Source: Gammaproteobacteria bacterium HGW-Gammaproteobacteria-1 (lineage in GTDB: Bacteria; Pseudomonadota; Gammaproteobacteria; Thiohalomonadales; Thiohalomonadaceae). Taken from it: DNA of 64,000 nt. The notes under the pieces are model-generated. The model did no database searches, was not told where the DNA came from, and saw only the letters and a list, made by a program, of their open reading frames with translations. Position 1 is the first letter of the stretch. Each line of letters starts with the position of its first letter. Below, piece by piece: positions 51,207 through 59,645 of this stretch. The position numbers and the translations under genes were made by a program. Where the stretch lies: positions 62,001 to 126,000 of the forward strand of contig PGZL01000012.1 of the NCBI GenBank assembly GCA_002840095.1, read 5' to 3'.

Positions 51207-51248
51207 CGGCACGTTTGCCGCAAAGGTGCAAAAAACTTCCAATATTTG

Positions 51249-51327
51249 CCGCAGAGACGCAGAGGCGCGGAGAACACAGCGTTTATGAATGAGTATCCTC
51301 TGCGGGCTTTGCGTCTCTGCGGCAACG
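51249..51327. repeat. Inverted octad repeat, CGCAGAGA family
   Basis: Left arm about 51249-51276 (CGCAGAGACGCAGAGGCGCG and on) and right arm 51297-51326 (CCTCTGCGGGCTTTGCGTCT and on), loop about 20 bp, 40 bp after the transglycosylase stop. Confidence 0.8.
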
Positions 51328-51404
51328 GTTTGGAAGTTTCTGAGCAAGAAGCCCGGCGAAAGACGGCACCGACCACGGCGCACTGTTCACTTCATAACCG
51401 AATA

Positions 51405-51481
51405 CACGCCGCCGAGACGCCGATTCACAGAGGAATACATGGTGTCATCTCTGCGCCTCTGCGCCTCTGCGACAAGGGCGA
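51405..51481. repeat. Second CGCAGAGA-family inverted repeat in the same gap
   Basis: Degenerate left arm 51405-51440 (CGCCGAGACGCCGATTCACA and on) and right arm 51450-51475 (CATCTCTGCGCCTCTGCGCC and on), loop about 10 bp. With the copy at 51249 it makes a pair filling most of the 280 bp between convergent genes. Confidence 0.6.
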
Positions 51482-51486
51482 GAAGT

Positions 51487-52044
51487 TCATCCCCGCCAGG
51501 TGCGGAACGGGCCGGTATCGAGGTGAATGAAACCGGAACGGGGATAGTAGCCGACACCGCCGCCGTGCAGTTCGCGCGCCGCCCGCAGCATCCGTTTCAG
51601 TTCCTTGTCCGGCAGGCGCACGTCGATGGCGCGCCCTTCCATGTGCAGGCTGTTCTTGGCCACGCCGCTGCTGTGCTGGCTCAGCATGGCGTTGGTCTGC
51701 GGCGATCGGTAGGCGGAAACCACTTGGTAGGGCCGCTCCATCCCCAGCCGCTGCCGCAACAGGAACATCAGGTCCAGCAGCTGCGGTTCTATGGCGCCGA
51801 CCTCGGCGCTGCGGTGATCGCGCAGCACGTGATTGATGGCCGCGATCTCCTCGGCCACGTAGCGCCCTTCCTGCCAGTACACCGCCTGCAAGGACTCCCC
51901 GGTATGCAGGTTGACGAAGGCCAGGCGGCGCTCGCCGCGGGCGGCCAGGACCGGGCCGGCGGCCAGGGCCAGGGCCGCGCCGGCACCCAGGGCAAGAAAG
52001 CGGCGGCGACGAAGTTCGGGCAGGGACGGGGAACGGGAGTTCAT
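51487..52044 (-). CDS. Tat-exported DUF882 peptidase, MepK-like
   Basis: The 185-residue protein has a twin-Arg-type leader (LRRRRFLALGAGAALALAAG). A DUF882/peptidase M15-like domain follows with LLDLMFLLRQRLG, VVSAYRSPQTN and the zinc-site His/Asp in SLHMEGRAIDVRLPD and GFIHLDTGPFRTW. In E. coli MepK (YcbK) cleaves the 3-3 (mDAP-mDAP) cross-links made by L,D-transpeptidases. It is 11 bp downstream of the L,D-transpeptidase on the same strand, the same pairing as ycbB-ycbK in E. coli. Confidence 0.9.
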   Translation of the reverse strand: MNSRSPSLPELRRRRFLALGAGAALALAAGPVLAARGERRLAFVNLHTGESLQAVYWQEGRYVAEEIAAINHVLRDHRSAEVGAIEPQLLDLMFLLRQRLGMERPYQVVSAYRSPQTNAMLSQHSSGVAKNSLHMEGRAIDVRLPDKELKRMLRAARELHGGGVGYYPRSGFIHLDTGPFRTWRG

Positions 52045-52054
52045 GGCGGCGATT

Positions 52055-53728
52055 TTACGGCTTCGCCGGCTCCGCCGCGACTATCGCCGTCGCATTTCCC
52101 CGCCAGGCCTCGTACAGGCGCCGGTCGCGGCCGTAGATGTCCTCGCGCAGCTGCAATACGCCGTCCTCGTCCACCCACGCAGTCCAGTAGGTGAGATACA
52201 CCGGTATCGGCTCCGGCAGGTCCAGGCTCAGGGGCTTGCCCTGGGCGATGGCCTCCTCCAGGGCGGTGCGGTTCCAGCGCTTTTCGTCGGCGAGCACGTA
52301 GCGGGCCATTTCCACCGGGTCTTCCAGGCGGATGCAGCCGGAGCTGAAGGCACGGGCCGCCTGGCTGAACAGGCGGCGATCGGGTGTGTCGTGCAGGAAA
52401 ATGCCGTAACGGTTGGGCAACAGGAACTTGATCCGTCCGAGGGCGTTGTGCGCCCCCGGCTCCTGGCGCAGGGTGTGGGGAAAGCTGTCGCCGTCCACCG
52501 TCGTCCAGTCCAGCGTCGCGGCGTCCACCTCGCTGCCGTTGCCGCTCAGGCTGCTGAACACGCGCATGCCGAGCCGGGTCAGAAGAGCGGGGTCGCGGCG
52601 CAGGCGCGGCAGGATGTCGTCGCGGAAGATGGTGCGCGGCACGTACCAGTGGGGATTGAGCACCAGGGAAGTCATGGTGCTGGAAAACACCGGGGTCTGG
52701 CGGTAATCGCGGCCGACGATGACGCGCATGCCCAGGACCGATTTTCCGTCTTCGATCACCTGCAACTCGTAGCCGGCCATATTGACCAGAATGTAGCGCG
52801 GCTCCATCTGCCGCGGCAGCCAGCGCCAGCGTTCCATGTTGGCCTCGATCTGGCGGATGCGCTGCGCCACCGGTACGTTGAGCGCGGCCAGGGTGCCCGC
52901 GCCCACGCTGCCGTCCGCCTGGAGGCCATGGCGACGCTGGAAGCGCCGTACGGCACGGCGCAGGGTGGCATCGAACAGCTCCGGATCGTCCGTCGTCCCC
53001 AACGCCAGATCCTCCGACAGGATCAGGCGTCGGCGCAGCTGCACCACCCGTTCCTCCCGCGCGCCGAGACGCAGGATGTCGCCGCCCGCCACCGGTGCCC
53101 AGCCGCCCGCTGCCGCCACGGCACGGTACTGGCGCAATATGGCACGCAGGCGGCGGTAGCCCTCGTGGGGCGGCGGCAGGCCGGCCAGCACCTCGGCGAG
53201 ATTCTTCTGCGCCAGCGCCTCGGGCAGCAGCAGCGGCGCCTCGAACGGCGTGGGCGGGATGAACCAGTCGCCGCCGATGCTGCGCGGATCGAGGCGGCCG
53301 CTGCGGACGCTCTGGCCGTAATGGAAAAAGGCATCGGTCAGCAGCAGGTCGAGCTGGGCCAGCTGCTGCGGATCGTCGATTTCCCGGAACATCAGCTGCT
53401 CGATGGCTGCCAGGGCGTAATCCGCCTGCGGCAGGCCTTCCGCTTCCACCCCACGCAGCGCCTGCACCAGATCGCCGGCCTCGATGAAGATGCCGTCCCG
53501 ATCGAACCAGGCCGGGCGGAAGTCGCGCTGCCAATAGAAGCGGGACACCTGGCCCGGCTGGGCCAGGGCGGTACCGTCCACTGACGCCGCGCCGTTGATG
53601 GCCACCACGTAGCGAATCAGATCCGTCGTCTGATCGAGGACCGCCGCGGTGGTCGGCCAGGGCAGGGGGGCGGCGCGTAGCGGCAGCGCCGCCAGCAGCA
53701 GGGCCAGGGCGGGCAGCACGCTACGCAT
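52055..53728 (-). CDS. L,D-transpeptidase, LdtD/YcbB-like
   Basis: The 557-residue exported enzyme has a signal peptide (MRSVLPALALLLAALPLRA) and an N-terminal scaffold domain (YWQRDFRPAWFDRDG). A peptidoglycan-binding segment (LRRAVRRFQRRHGLQADGSVG) precedes a YkuD catalytic domain. It has the catalytic Cys motif in SQAARAFSSGCIRLEDPVEMA and the His in GIFLHDTPDRRLFS. It forms 3-3 cross-links and can attach proteins to peptidoglycan. Length and order match YcbB. The downstream MepK-like hydrolase acts on the same bond, so the two form a matched pair; a thioredoxin-like gene overlaps the start by 8 bp. Confidence 0.95.
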   Translation of the reverse strand: MRSVLPALALLLAALPLRAAPLPWPTTAAVLDQTTDLIRYVVAINGAASVDGTALAQPGQVSRFYWQRDFRPAWFDRDGIFIEAGDLVQALRGVEAEGLPQADYALAAIEQLMFREIDDPQQLAQLDLLLTDAFFHYGQSVRSGRLDPRSIGGDWFIPPTPFEAPLLLPEALAQKNLAEVLAGLPPPHEGYRRLRAILRQYRAVAAAGGWAPVAGGDILRLGAREERVVQLRRRLILSEDLALGTTDDPELFDATLRRAVRRFQRRHGLQADGSVGAGTLAALNVPVAQRIRQIEANMERWRWLPRQMEPRYILVNMAGYELQVIEDGKSVLGMRVIVGRDYRQTPVFSSTMTSLVLNPHWYVPRTIFRDDILPRLRRDPALLTRLGMRVFSSLSGNGSEVDAATLDWTTVDGDSFPHTLRQEPGAHNALGRIKFLLPNRYGIFLHDTPDRRLFSQAARAFSSGCIRLEDPVEMARYVLADEKRWNRTALEEAIAQGKPLSLDLPEPIPVYLTYWTAWVDEDGVLQLREDIYGRDRRLYEAWRGNATAIVAAEPAKP

Positions 53729-54056
53729 CGAAGAACATGGCGTAGGGTCGTTGCAGGGCCTCGGCCAGCTGGGCCGGTGAGAAATTGCGCGCCAGCCGCA
53801 GCAGCTCCTGCCCCTCGAAACACACCAGCAGGGTCGGCACCGCGAACACTGACTGCTGTGCCGCCAGCTCCGGTGCGGCGGCGCAATCCACCTGCGCCAC
53901 CGCGATACGGGGGAATTCGCGGGCCAGCAACTCCAGGACGCGGGGCTTCAGCACCTGGCACACGGCGCAGTCAGGCCCGCTGAAATAGACGGCAACGGCC
54001 GGGTTCTGCTGTAAAAATCCGGAAAATTGCGCACTGCTTTCGAGAACGGCGGGCAT
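53721..54056 (-). CDS. Thioredoxin-like protein
   Basis: The 111-residue protein lacks a signal peptide or TM and has the thioredoxin fold signals VAVYFSGPDCAVCQVLKPRVLE (active-site CAVC), AVAQVDCAAAPELA and VFAVPTLLVCFEGQE (cis-Pro). It is likely a cytoplasmic thiol-disulfide protein. It overlaps the L,D-transpeptidase start by 8 bp, indicating an operon. The ATG at 54056 begins the conserved part; a longer frame reaches 54098. Confidence 0.87.
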   Translation of the reverse strand: MPAVLESSAQFSGFLQQNPAVAVYFSGPDCAVCQVLKPRVLELLAREFPRIAVAQVDCAAAPELAAQQSVFAVPTLLVCFEGQELLRLARNFSPAQLAEALQRPYAMFFDA

Positions 54057-54121
54057 AGGTTTTTTGACGGGCGGTGGCGGGTTCGTGATAATGGCCAAAG
54101 ACCTTGTAGAGGAATCAACTT

Positions 54122-54502
54122 TTGTCGCACTACAGCCAACAGGAACGGGAGCAGCTCGCCACCCTCGTCATGGGCGTACTGAACGACTGGAATATTCGGG
54201 AAGAATACCAGATCACCCTGCTCGGCCTGCCGGAAGAAACGGCCACCCGCGAGCTGACCAAGTTCAGCCGCGGCAAGGCCCTGCCCGACGACGATGACCT
54301 GCTGCAACGCGCCGTCCATCTCATCGGCATCCAGCACGCCCTGCACGTGGTCTTCCCGCTCAACCCCAAGATGCCCGGCTTCTGGCTCACCACCCGCAAC
54401 CGCTTCTTTCGCGGCCAGCCGCTCACCGTGATGCTGGAGGAAGGACTGAACGGCATGGACCGCGTCTGGCGCCACCTGGACTGCACCCGCAACTGGGAGT
54501 GA
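54122..54502 (+). CDS. MbcA/ParS/Xre antitoxin-family (DUF2384) protein, orphan
   Basis: The 126-residue protein resembles the Xre/MbcA/ParS-like family: a helical N-terminal part (LATLVMGVLNDWNIREEYQITLLGL) and a C-terminal DUF2384-like end (RNRFFRGQPLTVMLEEGLNGMDRVWRHLDC in order). These usually pair with a RES-domain toxin, but none is next to it. The start is TTG at 54122, supported by GAGG at 54109-54112 with 9 bp spacing. It is divergent from the thioredoxin-like gene. Confidence 0.75.
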   Translation: MSHYSQQEREQLATLVMGVLNDWNIREEYQITLLGLPEETATRELTKFSRGKALPDDDDLLQRAVHLIGIQHALHVVFPLNPKMPGFWLTTRNRFFRGQPLTVMLEEGLNGMDRVWRHLDCTRNWE

Positions 54503-54519
54503 AAAACGACTGCCCGGAC

Positions 54520-54540
54520 GCAGGGTGTGCACTGCGCACC
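54520..54540. repeat. GTAGGG-GCGCACC-like dispersed repeat
   Basis: GCAGGGTGTGCA-N2-GCGCACC, a variant copy preceded by CCCGGAC as at 9193, in the gap before the TauE gene. Confidence 0.5.
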
Positions 54541-54645
54541 GATATGCCGTGCCCGCACCCGGTGCGCACCTCTACGTAAAAATGGATCGGGAACAAATAC
54601 GCAGGGTGGGAATGGCGGCTGTTCGGGGGCATAATCCGCCCCCAC

Positions 54646-55383
54646 ATGGACCCGCTCACCCTCGCCGCCTTTCTCTTCGTCGTCGCCCTCGGCGCCTACG
54701 TACAAACCGTCACCGGCTTCGCCCTCGGCCTCATCGTCATGGGCGGCATCACCCTGTTCGATCTGGCGCCGGTGGCCTTTACCGCCGTGGTGGTGAGCTT
54801 TACCGCCCTCAGCAACAACTTCCTGGCGCTGCACCGCGCCCTGCACATGATTGATCGGCGGGCGGTGGGTTACACCCTGATCGGCATGCTGCCCGCGGTC
54901 TACCTGGGGGTGCTGCTGCTGGAGCAGTTGCACTCCACCTCGGTGGAAACCCTGCGCATGATCCTGGGGGGCGTGATACTCGCCGGCGGCGTGCTGCTGG
55001 CGCTGCGGCCGCACCCGCGGCCGGTGCGCGCGGCGGGCTGGGTCGACGCCGGCATCGGCGTCGCCGGCGGGATCCTGGCGGGAATGTTCGCCATCGGCGG
55101 CCCGCCGCTGGTGTTTCATTTCTACCGCCAGCCGCTGCAGCTGCCAGTCATCCGCGCCACCCTGCTCGCCACCTTTGCGGTGGCGACGGCAACGCGTCTG
55201 CTCTACGTCGGCCTGGAAGGGGATATCGATCTCAGCATGCTGCAGCTGAGCGTGCTGTGCCTGCCGGTGGTCTTTCTCGCCACCTTCATCGGGCGCCGCT
55301 ACCCGCCGCCGCTGCCCGACCTGGCCATGCGCCGCTTCGCCTTCGCCCTGCTCGGCCTCATCGGCCTGATGCTGCTTATCTAG
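54646..55383 (+). CDS. TauE/SafE family sulfite/anion exporter
   Basis: The 245-residue membrane protein has about eight TM helices and the TauE/SafE repeats: AAFLFVVALGAYVQTVTGFALGL at the start and GGILAGMFAIGGPPLVFHFYRQPL in the second half. Members export sulfite, sulfoacetate or other anions. A sulfur link is possible but not shown; no partner gene is adjacent. A CAAGTGA hairpin follows. Confidence 0.85.
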   Translation: MDPLTLAAFLFVVALGAYVQTVTGFALGLIVMGGITLFDLAPVAFTAVVVSFTALSNNFLALHRALHMIDRRAVGYTLIGMLPAVYLGVLLLEQLHSTSVETLRMILGGVILAGGVLLALRPHPRPVRAAGWVDAGIGVAGGILAGMFAIGGPPLVFHFYRQPLQLPVIRATLLATFAVATATRLLYVGLEGDIDLSMLQLSVLCLPVVFLATFIGRRYPPPLPDLAMRRFAFALLGLIGLMLLI

Positions 55384-55386
55384 AAC

Positions 55387-55468
55387 CAGTGACAAGTTTC
55401 AAGTGACAAGTTGCAAGCAAAGACAACACTGCTTTTTCTTGTAACTTGCAACTTGCGACTTGCAACTA
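55387..55468. repeat. Inverted heptad repeat, CAAGTGA family
   Basis: Left arm 55387-55417 (CAGTGACAAGTTTCAAGTGA and on) and right arm 55437-55467 (TTCTTGTAACTTGCAACTTG and on), loop about 20 bp. It lies between convergent genes; the right arm overlaps the last bases of the SPOR gene's stop region. Confidence 0.83.
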
Positions 55469-56743
55469 TTTATCGAGTCCCACCCACGGCGTCACGCCCA
55501 TCTTGTGGTTGACCATGTCGCTGTAGACCTGGGCCTCCTCCCGTGAGGAGAATCCGGTGGCGCGCACCCGGTACCAGGTGCGGTTGTTCATCTGTGCCGT
55601 CTGCACCTCGACATTGAAGCCGGCCGCCTTCAGCCGCGCCTGTTCAACGGACGCCGCCTTGGCATCGGTGAGGGACGCGACGTTGACCACCCAGCCGCCC
55701 GCCGCCTTGGCCGGGGCGACCGCCTTGGTCGGGGCAACCGCCTTGGCGGCGGGCCGCGGCGTGGGTGCCGCCGTTTTTTCCGGAGTCTTGGCGGCGGCTT
55801 TGACCGGGGCAGGCGTCGGGGCACTGCGGGCCGCGGCGGCCAGTTCATCCTGCAGGCCGCCGACCCGCTGCTCCAGCGCATCGAGGCGGGAGACCACGGC
55901 GTTCGCCTGTTCGCTGGCGGCGCTCAAATGGGTCATGGGCCCGTCGAGGACCAGGGCCATTTCGTTCACCCGCTGGGTCAGTTGCGCCAGCGTTTCCTGT
56001 GTCTGCCGGTCCGGCCCCGCGTAGACCCCGGCAGGTTGTTGCCGCAACTGTGCCAGTTCGGCGCGCAGGTCGTTCATCTGGCCGTGGAGGCTGAGGGCAA
56101 ACCAGCCGGCCACCGCCGCGATCACCAGTGAAAGCAGCGCCACGCCGATGGTGGACACGTCCAGCGAACGGCCTGTCGCGGCCGGCTCGTCTTCGGCCGC
56201 CATGATCGGTACCGCCGCCGGTGCGGCATAGACGGGCGGCGGCGCCATGGACGCAGGATCGGTGTTGACGTCGAACAGGTCGTCGATGTCGTCCTGGCTG
56301 GCATACACCTCGCTGTCCAGGGCCACCGCCGGTCCGGATGCCGGAATCTCCTCCATCGCATCCAGGTTCAATTCGTCGGGCGTCATGGCGGATTCGACGT
56401 TCAGTTCCGGCACGTCAAGCGCGTCGTCCACTGCCTCGGCGGCGGTATCGGCATCGTCCTGATCCGGGGCCGAAGTGTCGGTGTCGGGTTCGGCGCCCAG
56501 CTCCGGCACGTCGGCGCCGAACTCGGCGACGTCTTCCACCGGTGTTCCGGCGGTGACCTCGTCCCGCGCTACGCCGTCCCCGCTGCCAAACTCGTTGAGA
56601 AAGGCATCGAGTGCATCCAGGTCGGTTGTATCGTCGCCGGCGGGCGCATCCCCGCCGCCCGCATCCTCACCCAGCACGTCGCGAAAATCCGCCAGCAGGT
56701 CTTCTTCCTCGTGCTGCCCGTCGGCGTTTTGCCTGTCGCTCAT
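55466..56743 (-). CDS. SPOR-domain protein with acidic N-terminal region
   Basis: The 425-residue protein has a long acidic, Asp/Glu-rich N-terminal part (residues 1-190), a TM (VSTIGVALLSLVIAAVAGWFALSLHG), a coiled-coil and Pro/Ala/Lys-rich linker, and a C-terminal SPOR domain (WVVNVASLTDAKAASVEQARL...VQTAQMNNRTWYRVRATGFSSREEAQVYSD in order). SPOR binds denuded glycan at the septum. The acidic cytoplasmic tail may interact with other proteins (unknown). Start 56743 follows GAGG and gives a clean N-terminus; ATG 56755 is close by. Confidence 0.88.
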   Translation of the reverse strand: MSDRQNADGQHEEEDLLADFRDVLGEDAGGGDAPAGDDTTDLDALDAFLNEFGSGDGVARDEVTAGTPVEDVAEFGADVPELGAEPDTDTSAPDQDDADTAAEAVDDALDVPELNVESAMTPDELNLDAMEEIPASGPAVALDSEVYASQDDIDDLFDVNTDPASMAPPPVYAAPAAVPIMAAEDEPAATGRSLDVSTIGVALLSLVIAAVAGWFALSLHGQMNDLRAELAQLRQQPAGVYAGPDRQTQETLAQLTQRVNEMALVLDGPMTHLSAASEQANAVVSRLDALEQRVGGLQDELAAAARSAPTPAPVKAAAKTPEKTAAPTPRPAAKAVAPTKAVAPAKAAGGWVVNVASLTDAKAASVEQARLKAAGFNVEVQTAQMNNRTWYRVRATGFSSREEAQVYSDMVNHKMGVTPWVGLDK

Positions 56744-56842
56744 GGTTTGCCTCATTTATTGTTTTTCGCCCGGCCGCCCCCGCTGCCGGCCGTGCTGCCG
56801 CACCGGCACAGACTAACAACAGCCGGCGCAGGCGGCAAACCT

Positions 56843-57256
56843 TCAGTGACCGCTCCGCTCCGCCTTGAGCAGGTCGCGGATTTCCGTCAGCAGCACTTCC
56901 TCCGCGGACGGCACCGGCGGAACCGGCGGCGCCTCTTCTTCGTGGCGGCGCAGACGGTTGATCCCCTTGACCAGGAGGAATACCGCAAAGGCGACGATGG
57001 TGAAGTCGACCACGGTCTGGATGAAGCGGCCGTAGTTCACCGTCACCGCGGCGGCGCCTTCCTTGATAACGGGGAGACTGAAGACCAGATCGGAAAAATC
57101 CACGCCGCCGATGAGCAGACCCAGCGGCGGCATCACCACGTCGGCCACCAGCGACGACACGATCTTGCCGAAGGCGGCGCCGATGATGATACCGACGGCC
57201 ATGTCCACCACGTTGCCGCGTACCGCAAACGCCTTGAACTCCTGCACCATTCCCAT
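56843..57256 (-). CDS. mscL: Large-conductance mechanosensitive channel MscL
   Basis: The 137-residue protein is a full Msc[47 protein letters not shown] in order, then TM2 ([25 protein letters not shown]) and the C-terminal helix with [13 protein letters not shown]. It opens under high turgor to release solutes. GGGAGAGCAAC precedes ATG 57256, the better of two starts (57250 is the other). It is followed downstream by the SPOR-domain gene on the same strand with a 99 bp gap. Confidence 0.97.
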   Translation of the reverse strand: MGMVQEFKAFAVRGNVVDMAVGIIIGAAFGKIVSSLVADVVMPPLGLLIGGVDFSDLVFSLPVIKEGAAAVTVNYGRFIQTVVDFTIVAFAVFLLVKGINRLRRHEEEAPPVPPVPSAEEVLLTEIRDLLKAERSGH

Positions 57257-57344
57257 GTTGCTCTCCCTGTTCCCGACTCGAACGGACCGGTTGTCCGCCC
57301 CCTCAGCATAATGATGCCGGCTGCGCCGTGCCAGCAGCCGGATG

Positions 57345-58109
57345 TCAACGTCGCTCCTCGGCACCGAAATAGCGCATCAGCGCCTCCGTCACCGACGGCG
57401 GCAGGTTTTTCGCGCCGCCGAACTCCGCGTTGGTCAGATCGGCGTGGGTGAACTCCGCCCGCGCCAGGTCCGCTTCGTGAAAGCGGGCGTAGCGCAGAAT
57501 GGCGCTGTTGAAACGCACGCCCACCAGGCGTGCCCCGCTGAAGTCCGTCGCCTCGGCGTCGATGCCCGTCATGTCCGCACCGCTGAAATCCGCGCCGTGC
57601 AGACGTGCCCCGGCCATGCCGCCGCTGCGCAGAAAGCAGCCGCGGCAACGGGTGGCACTCATGTCCGCTTCGTCGAACAGCACGTCCTTGAGGTAGGCCC
57701 CGGTAAAATCCGCGCCCGCGGCCTGCACCTGGAGGAGGTTGGTGCCGAACATGAAGGCATTGTGGAACCGTGCCCGCTCCAGGCGCGCGCCGTCGAAGGT
57801 GGTATGGAACAGATCGGCGCCGGTGAAATCGGCGTCGCGCAAGTCCGCCCCGTTGAGGTGGGCCCATTTGAGATTGGCGCCGTGGAAATCGGCGCCGATC
57901 AGGACGGCAGTGCGCAAGTCGGCATTTTCCAGCTGGGCCTGGGCGAAGCGGGCACCGCTCAGGTCGCGCCCGGCCAGGGAAATCCCGGCAAAGCTGCAAT
58001 GGCCCAGGTCCGTGTTGGGCGCCGGCGCGGCGCAGTCGCCGCGGACCGGCCCGGCACCGGCTGCCGCCGGCAGCAACGCCAGCAGCATAAGCAGTGTCCA
58101 CCGCGCCAT
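57345..58109 (-). CDS. Exported pentapeptide-repeat protein
   Basis: The 254-residue protein has a signal peptide ([19 protein letters not shown]) followed by about 35 tandem pentapeptides of the A(D/N)Lxx type ([20 protein letters not shown] and so on), forming a right-handed quadrilateral helix. Two Cys-containing coils (CRGCF) interrupt it. The export signal sets it apart from cytoplasmic gyrase-protecting Qnr/MfpA members, so that role is unlikely. Function unknown. It lies 88 bp from MscL on the same strand. Confidence 0.87.
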   Translation of the reverse strand: MARWTLLMLLALLPAAAGAGPVRGDCAAPAPNTDLGHCSFAGISLAGRDLSGARFAQAQLENADLRTAVLIGADFHGANLKWAHLNGADLRDADFTGADLFHTTFDGARLERARFHNAFMFGTNLLQVQAAGADFTGAYLKDVLFDEADMSATRCRGCFLRSGGMAGARLHGADFSGADMTGIDAEATDFSGARLVGVRFNSAILRYARFHEADLARAEFTHADLTNAEFGGAKNLPPSVTEALMRYFGAEERR

Positions 58110-58229
58110 ATCCGCCCCTCCTGCTGTGACATCCCCGCAAGCATAGCAACGTCACCGCGGCACAACTGGCCAGACGAGGCCGGATACCGCTAAACTCCCG
58201 TGCCATCATCCCTCATGCGGCCACATCCC

Positions 58230-58940
58230 ATGGACACGGTCAGTTACGAATACCGCTTCAGCTTCCCGAGCGGGCGCGAGGAACAGTTTCACATCCATCT
58301 CGACGGCGCCACCATGACGCCGCGCGAGCCCTTGCCGCCGGTGCTGCCGGAATGGACGCGGCTGGAATTCAAGCAATGCGAGGGCTGCCGGCTGCCCTAC
58401 GGCTCCTACAGCCACTGCCCGCTGGCGGCCCACCTGTCGCCGGTGGTGGAACAGCTGAGCGACGTCACCTCCATCGATCAGGTGAAGGTGACGGTGCTGG
58501 TGGACGATCGCACGCTCACCCGCAGCGCCACCGCACAGGAAGGCATCAGTTCCCTGATGGGCATCATCGTCGCCACCAGCGGCTGCCCGGTCACCGAATT
58601 CTTCAAGCCCATGGCGCGCTTCCACCTGCCCTTCGCCAGCACCGAGGAAACGTTTTACCGCGCCGCCTCCATGTACATGCTGGCGCAATACTACCGCTGG
58701 CAGGACAACCTCTCCGCCGATCTCGACATGAAGGGGCTGTTCCGTTTCTACGAAAAGGTGGCCAACGTGAACAAGGGCATGGCCGATCGCATCCGTTCCA
58801 TCAAACGCGAGGACGGCGCCATCAATGCCCTCGTCCTGCTCGACATGTTCGTGCATGGCATGCAGCACGGCCTGGGCTCCACCCTGAGTGATCTGAAGCC
58901 GCTGTTCGCGCCCTACCTGGCGGAGACCAATATCGTTTGA
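58230..58940 (+). CDS. DUF6901 family protein
   Basis: The 236-residue protein matches DUF6901: YEYRFSFPSGREEQFHIHLDG at the N-terminus and EFKQCEGCRLPYGSYSHCPLAAHLSPVVEQL with a Cys-rich CEGC...HCPLA. Then come ISSLMGIIVATSGCPVTEFFKPMARFHLPFASTEETFYRAASMYMLAQYY in order and a helical C-terminus. The conserved cysteines suggest metal binding, not proven. Function unknown. Start 58230 gives the conserved N-terminus; ATG 58215 is an alternative. Confidence 0.8.
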   Translation: MDTVSYEYRFSFPSGREEQFHIHLDGATMTPREPLPPVLPEWTRLEFKQCEGCRLPYGSYSHCPLAAHLSPVVEQLSDVTSIDQVKVTVLVDDRTLTRSATAQEGISSLMGIIVATSGCPVTEFFKPMARFHLPFASTEETFYRAASMYMLAQYYRWQDNLSADLDMKGLFRFYEKVANVNKGMADRIRSIKREDGAINALVLLDMFVHGMQHGLGSTLSDLKPLFAPYLAETNIV

Positions 58941-58990
58941 TGGCGGTGGCAACGACCACGGAGTCTCCCTGGTCGGTCCCCTGAGCTGTC

Positions 58991-59059
58991 GTAGGGTGCG
59001 CACTGCGCACCGTTCACGCCCTAGGGCAGGCGGCGATGCTGCGCAGTGCGCGCCCTACG
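58991..59059. repeat. GTAGGG palindromic element with two arms
   Basis: GTAGGGTGCGCACTGCGCAC at 58991-59010 is answered by its near reverse complement (TGCGCAGTGCGCGCCCTAC) at 59040-59058 across a loop of about 30 bp. This is a two-armed version of the single repeats at 9200, 29794, 54520 and 61369. It lies just beyond the 3' end of the DUF4250 gene. Confidence 0.7.
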
Positions 59060-59065
59060 AAGACA

Positions 59066-59266
59066 TCAACCGGCGTCGTCGGCTGGGGCATGGCGGAACT
59101 GGTTGATGGCGGGCTCGTAGCGATACCCGGCTTCGGCCATGCGTCGCTCCAGCTCCGTGCGCTCCACCTCCAGGCTGCGCACCAGGTCGTCCAAATCGGC
59201 ATAGTCGTTGCGCAACTTCATGTTCACCAGGCTGTAGAGCAGGTGCGGGTCGGTCGGCAGCTTCAT
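59066..59266 (-). CDS. DUF4250 domain protein
   Basis: The 66-residue protein fits DUF4250: MKLPTDPHLLYSLVNMKLRNDYADLDDLV at the start and the RRMAEAGYRYEPAINQF end, in order. The family is small and its function is unknown. The ATG at 59266 overlaps the DUF2061 stop by 4 bp, so the two are translationally coupled. The inverted repeat at 58991-59059 could close the transcript. Confidence 0.8.
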   Translation of the reverse strand: MKLPTDPHLLYSLVNMKLRNDYADLDDLVRSLEVERTELERRMAEAGYRYEPAINQFRHAPADDAG

Positions 59267-59469
59267 GCCCGCACCGCCGCCATCGGCACTGCCTGCGCGC
59301 GGCGTCCCACGGCGCCCCAGATTTTCTCGTGGAAGTAGTAGGCCACGGTGTTCACCGCCGGCTCCACCAAGGCGACGGCGCCGCCGATCACCACGTCGCC
59401 GGTGAGCGCATAGGCCACGCCGAAGGCAACGGTGAAATGGGTAACGGCGAAGGTGATGGTCTTGGTCAT
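59263..59469 (-). CDS. DUF2061 membrane protein
   Basis: The 68-residue protein has two short TM segments and the DUF2061 pattern: MTKTITFAVTHFTVAFGVAYALTGDVVIGGAVALVEPAVNTVAYYFHEKIW in order. Function unknown. The start at 59469 follows AAGAGGG at a suitable distance and is the first Met of the conserved region. It overlaps the DUF4250 gene by 4 bp. The upstream region 59470-59645 is AT-rich and includes a TTTCTATCTATT motif shared with the region before the SOR-like gene. Confidence 0.82.
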   Translation of the reverse strand: MTKTITFAVTHFTVAFGVAYALTGDVVIGGAVALVEPAVNTVAYYFHEKIWGAVGRRAQAVPMAAVRA

Positions 59470-59645
59470 GGCGGCGCCCTCTTGGAGTGTGTCTGTATGG
59501 TCCAAAGCATAGCGGCGCCACAAAATAGATAGAAATGGGTTGTTTATATTGAATTGATAGCCCATGGCTATTTAACGCCGAAGGCCGGGAATAAAGCCCC
59601 CCTCCGTCCCCACTCACACATACACCCTGCCGCGCGGAGCCTCCG

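Noticed and set aside
57345-58109. Quinolone-resistance (Qnr/MfpA) role for the pentapeptide protein
   Set aside because: It carries a signal peptide and so is expected outside the cytoplasm, where gyrase protection cannot occur.
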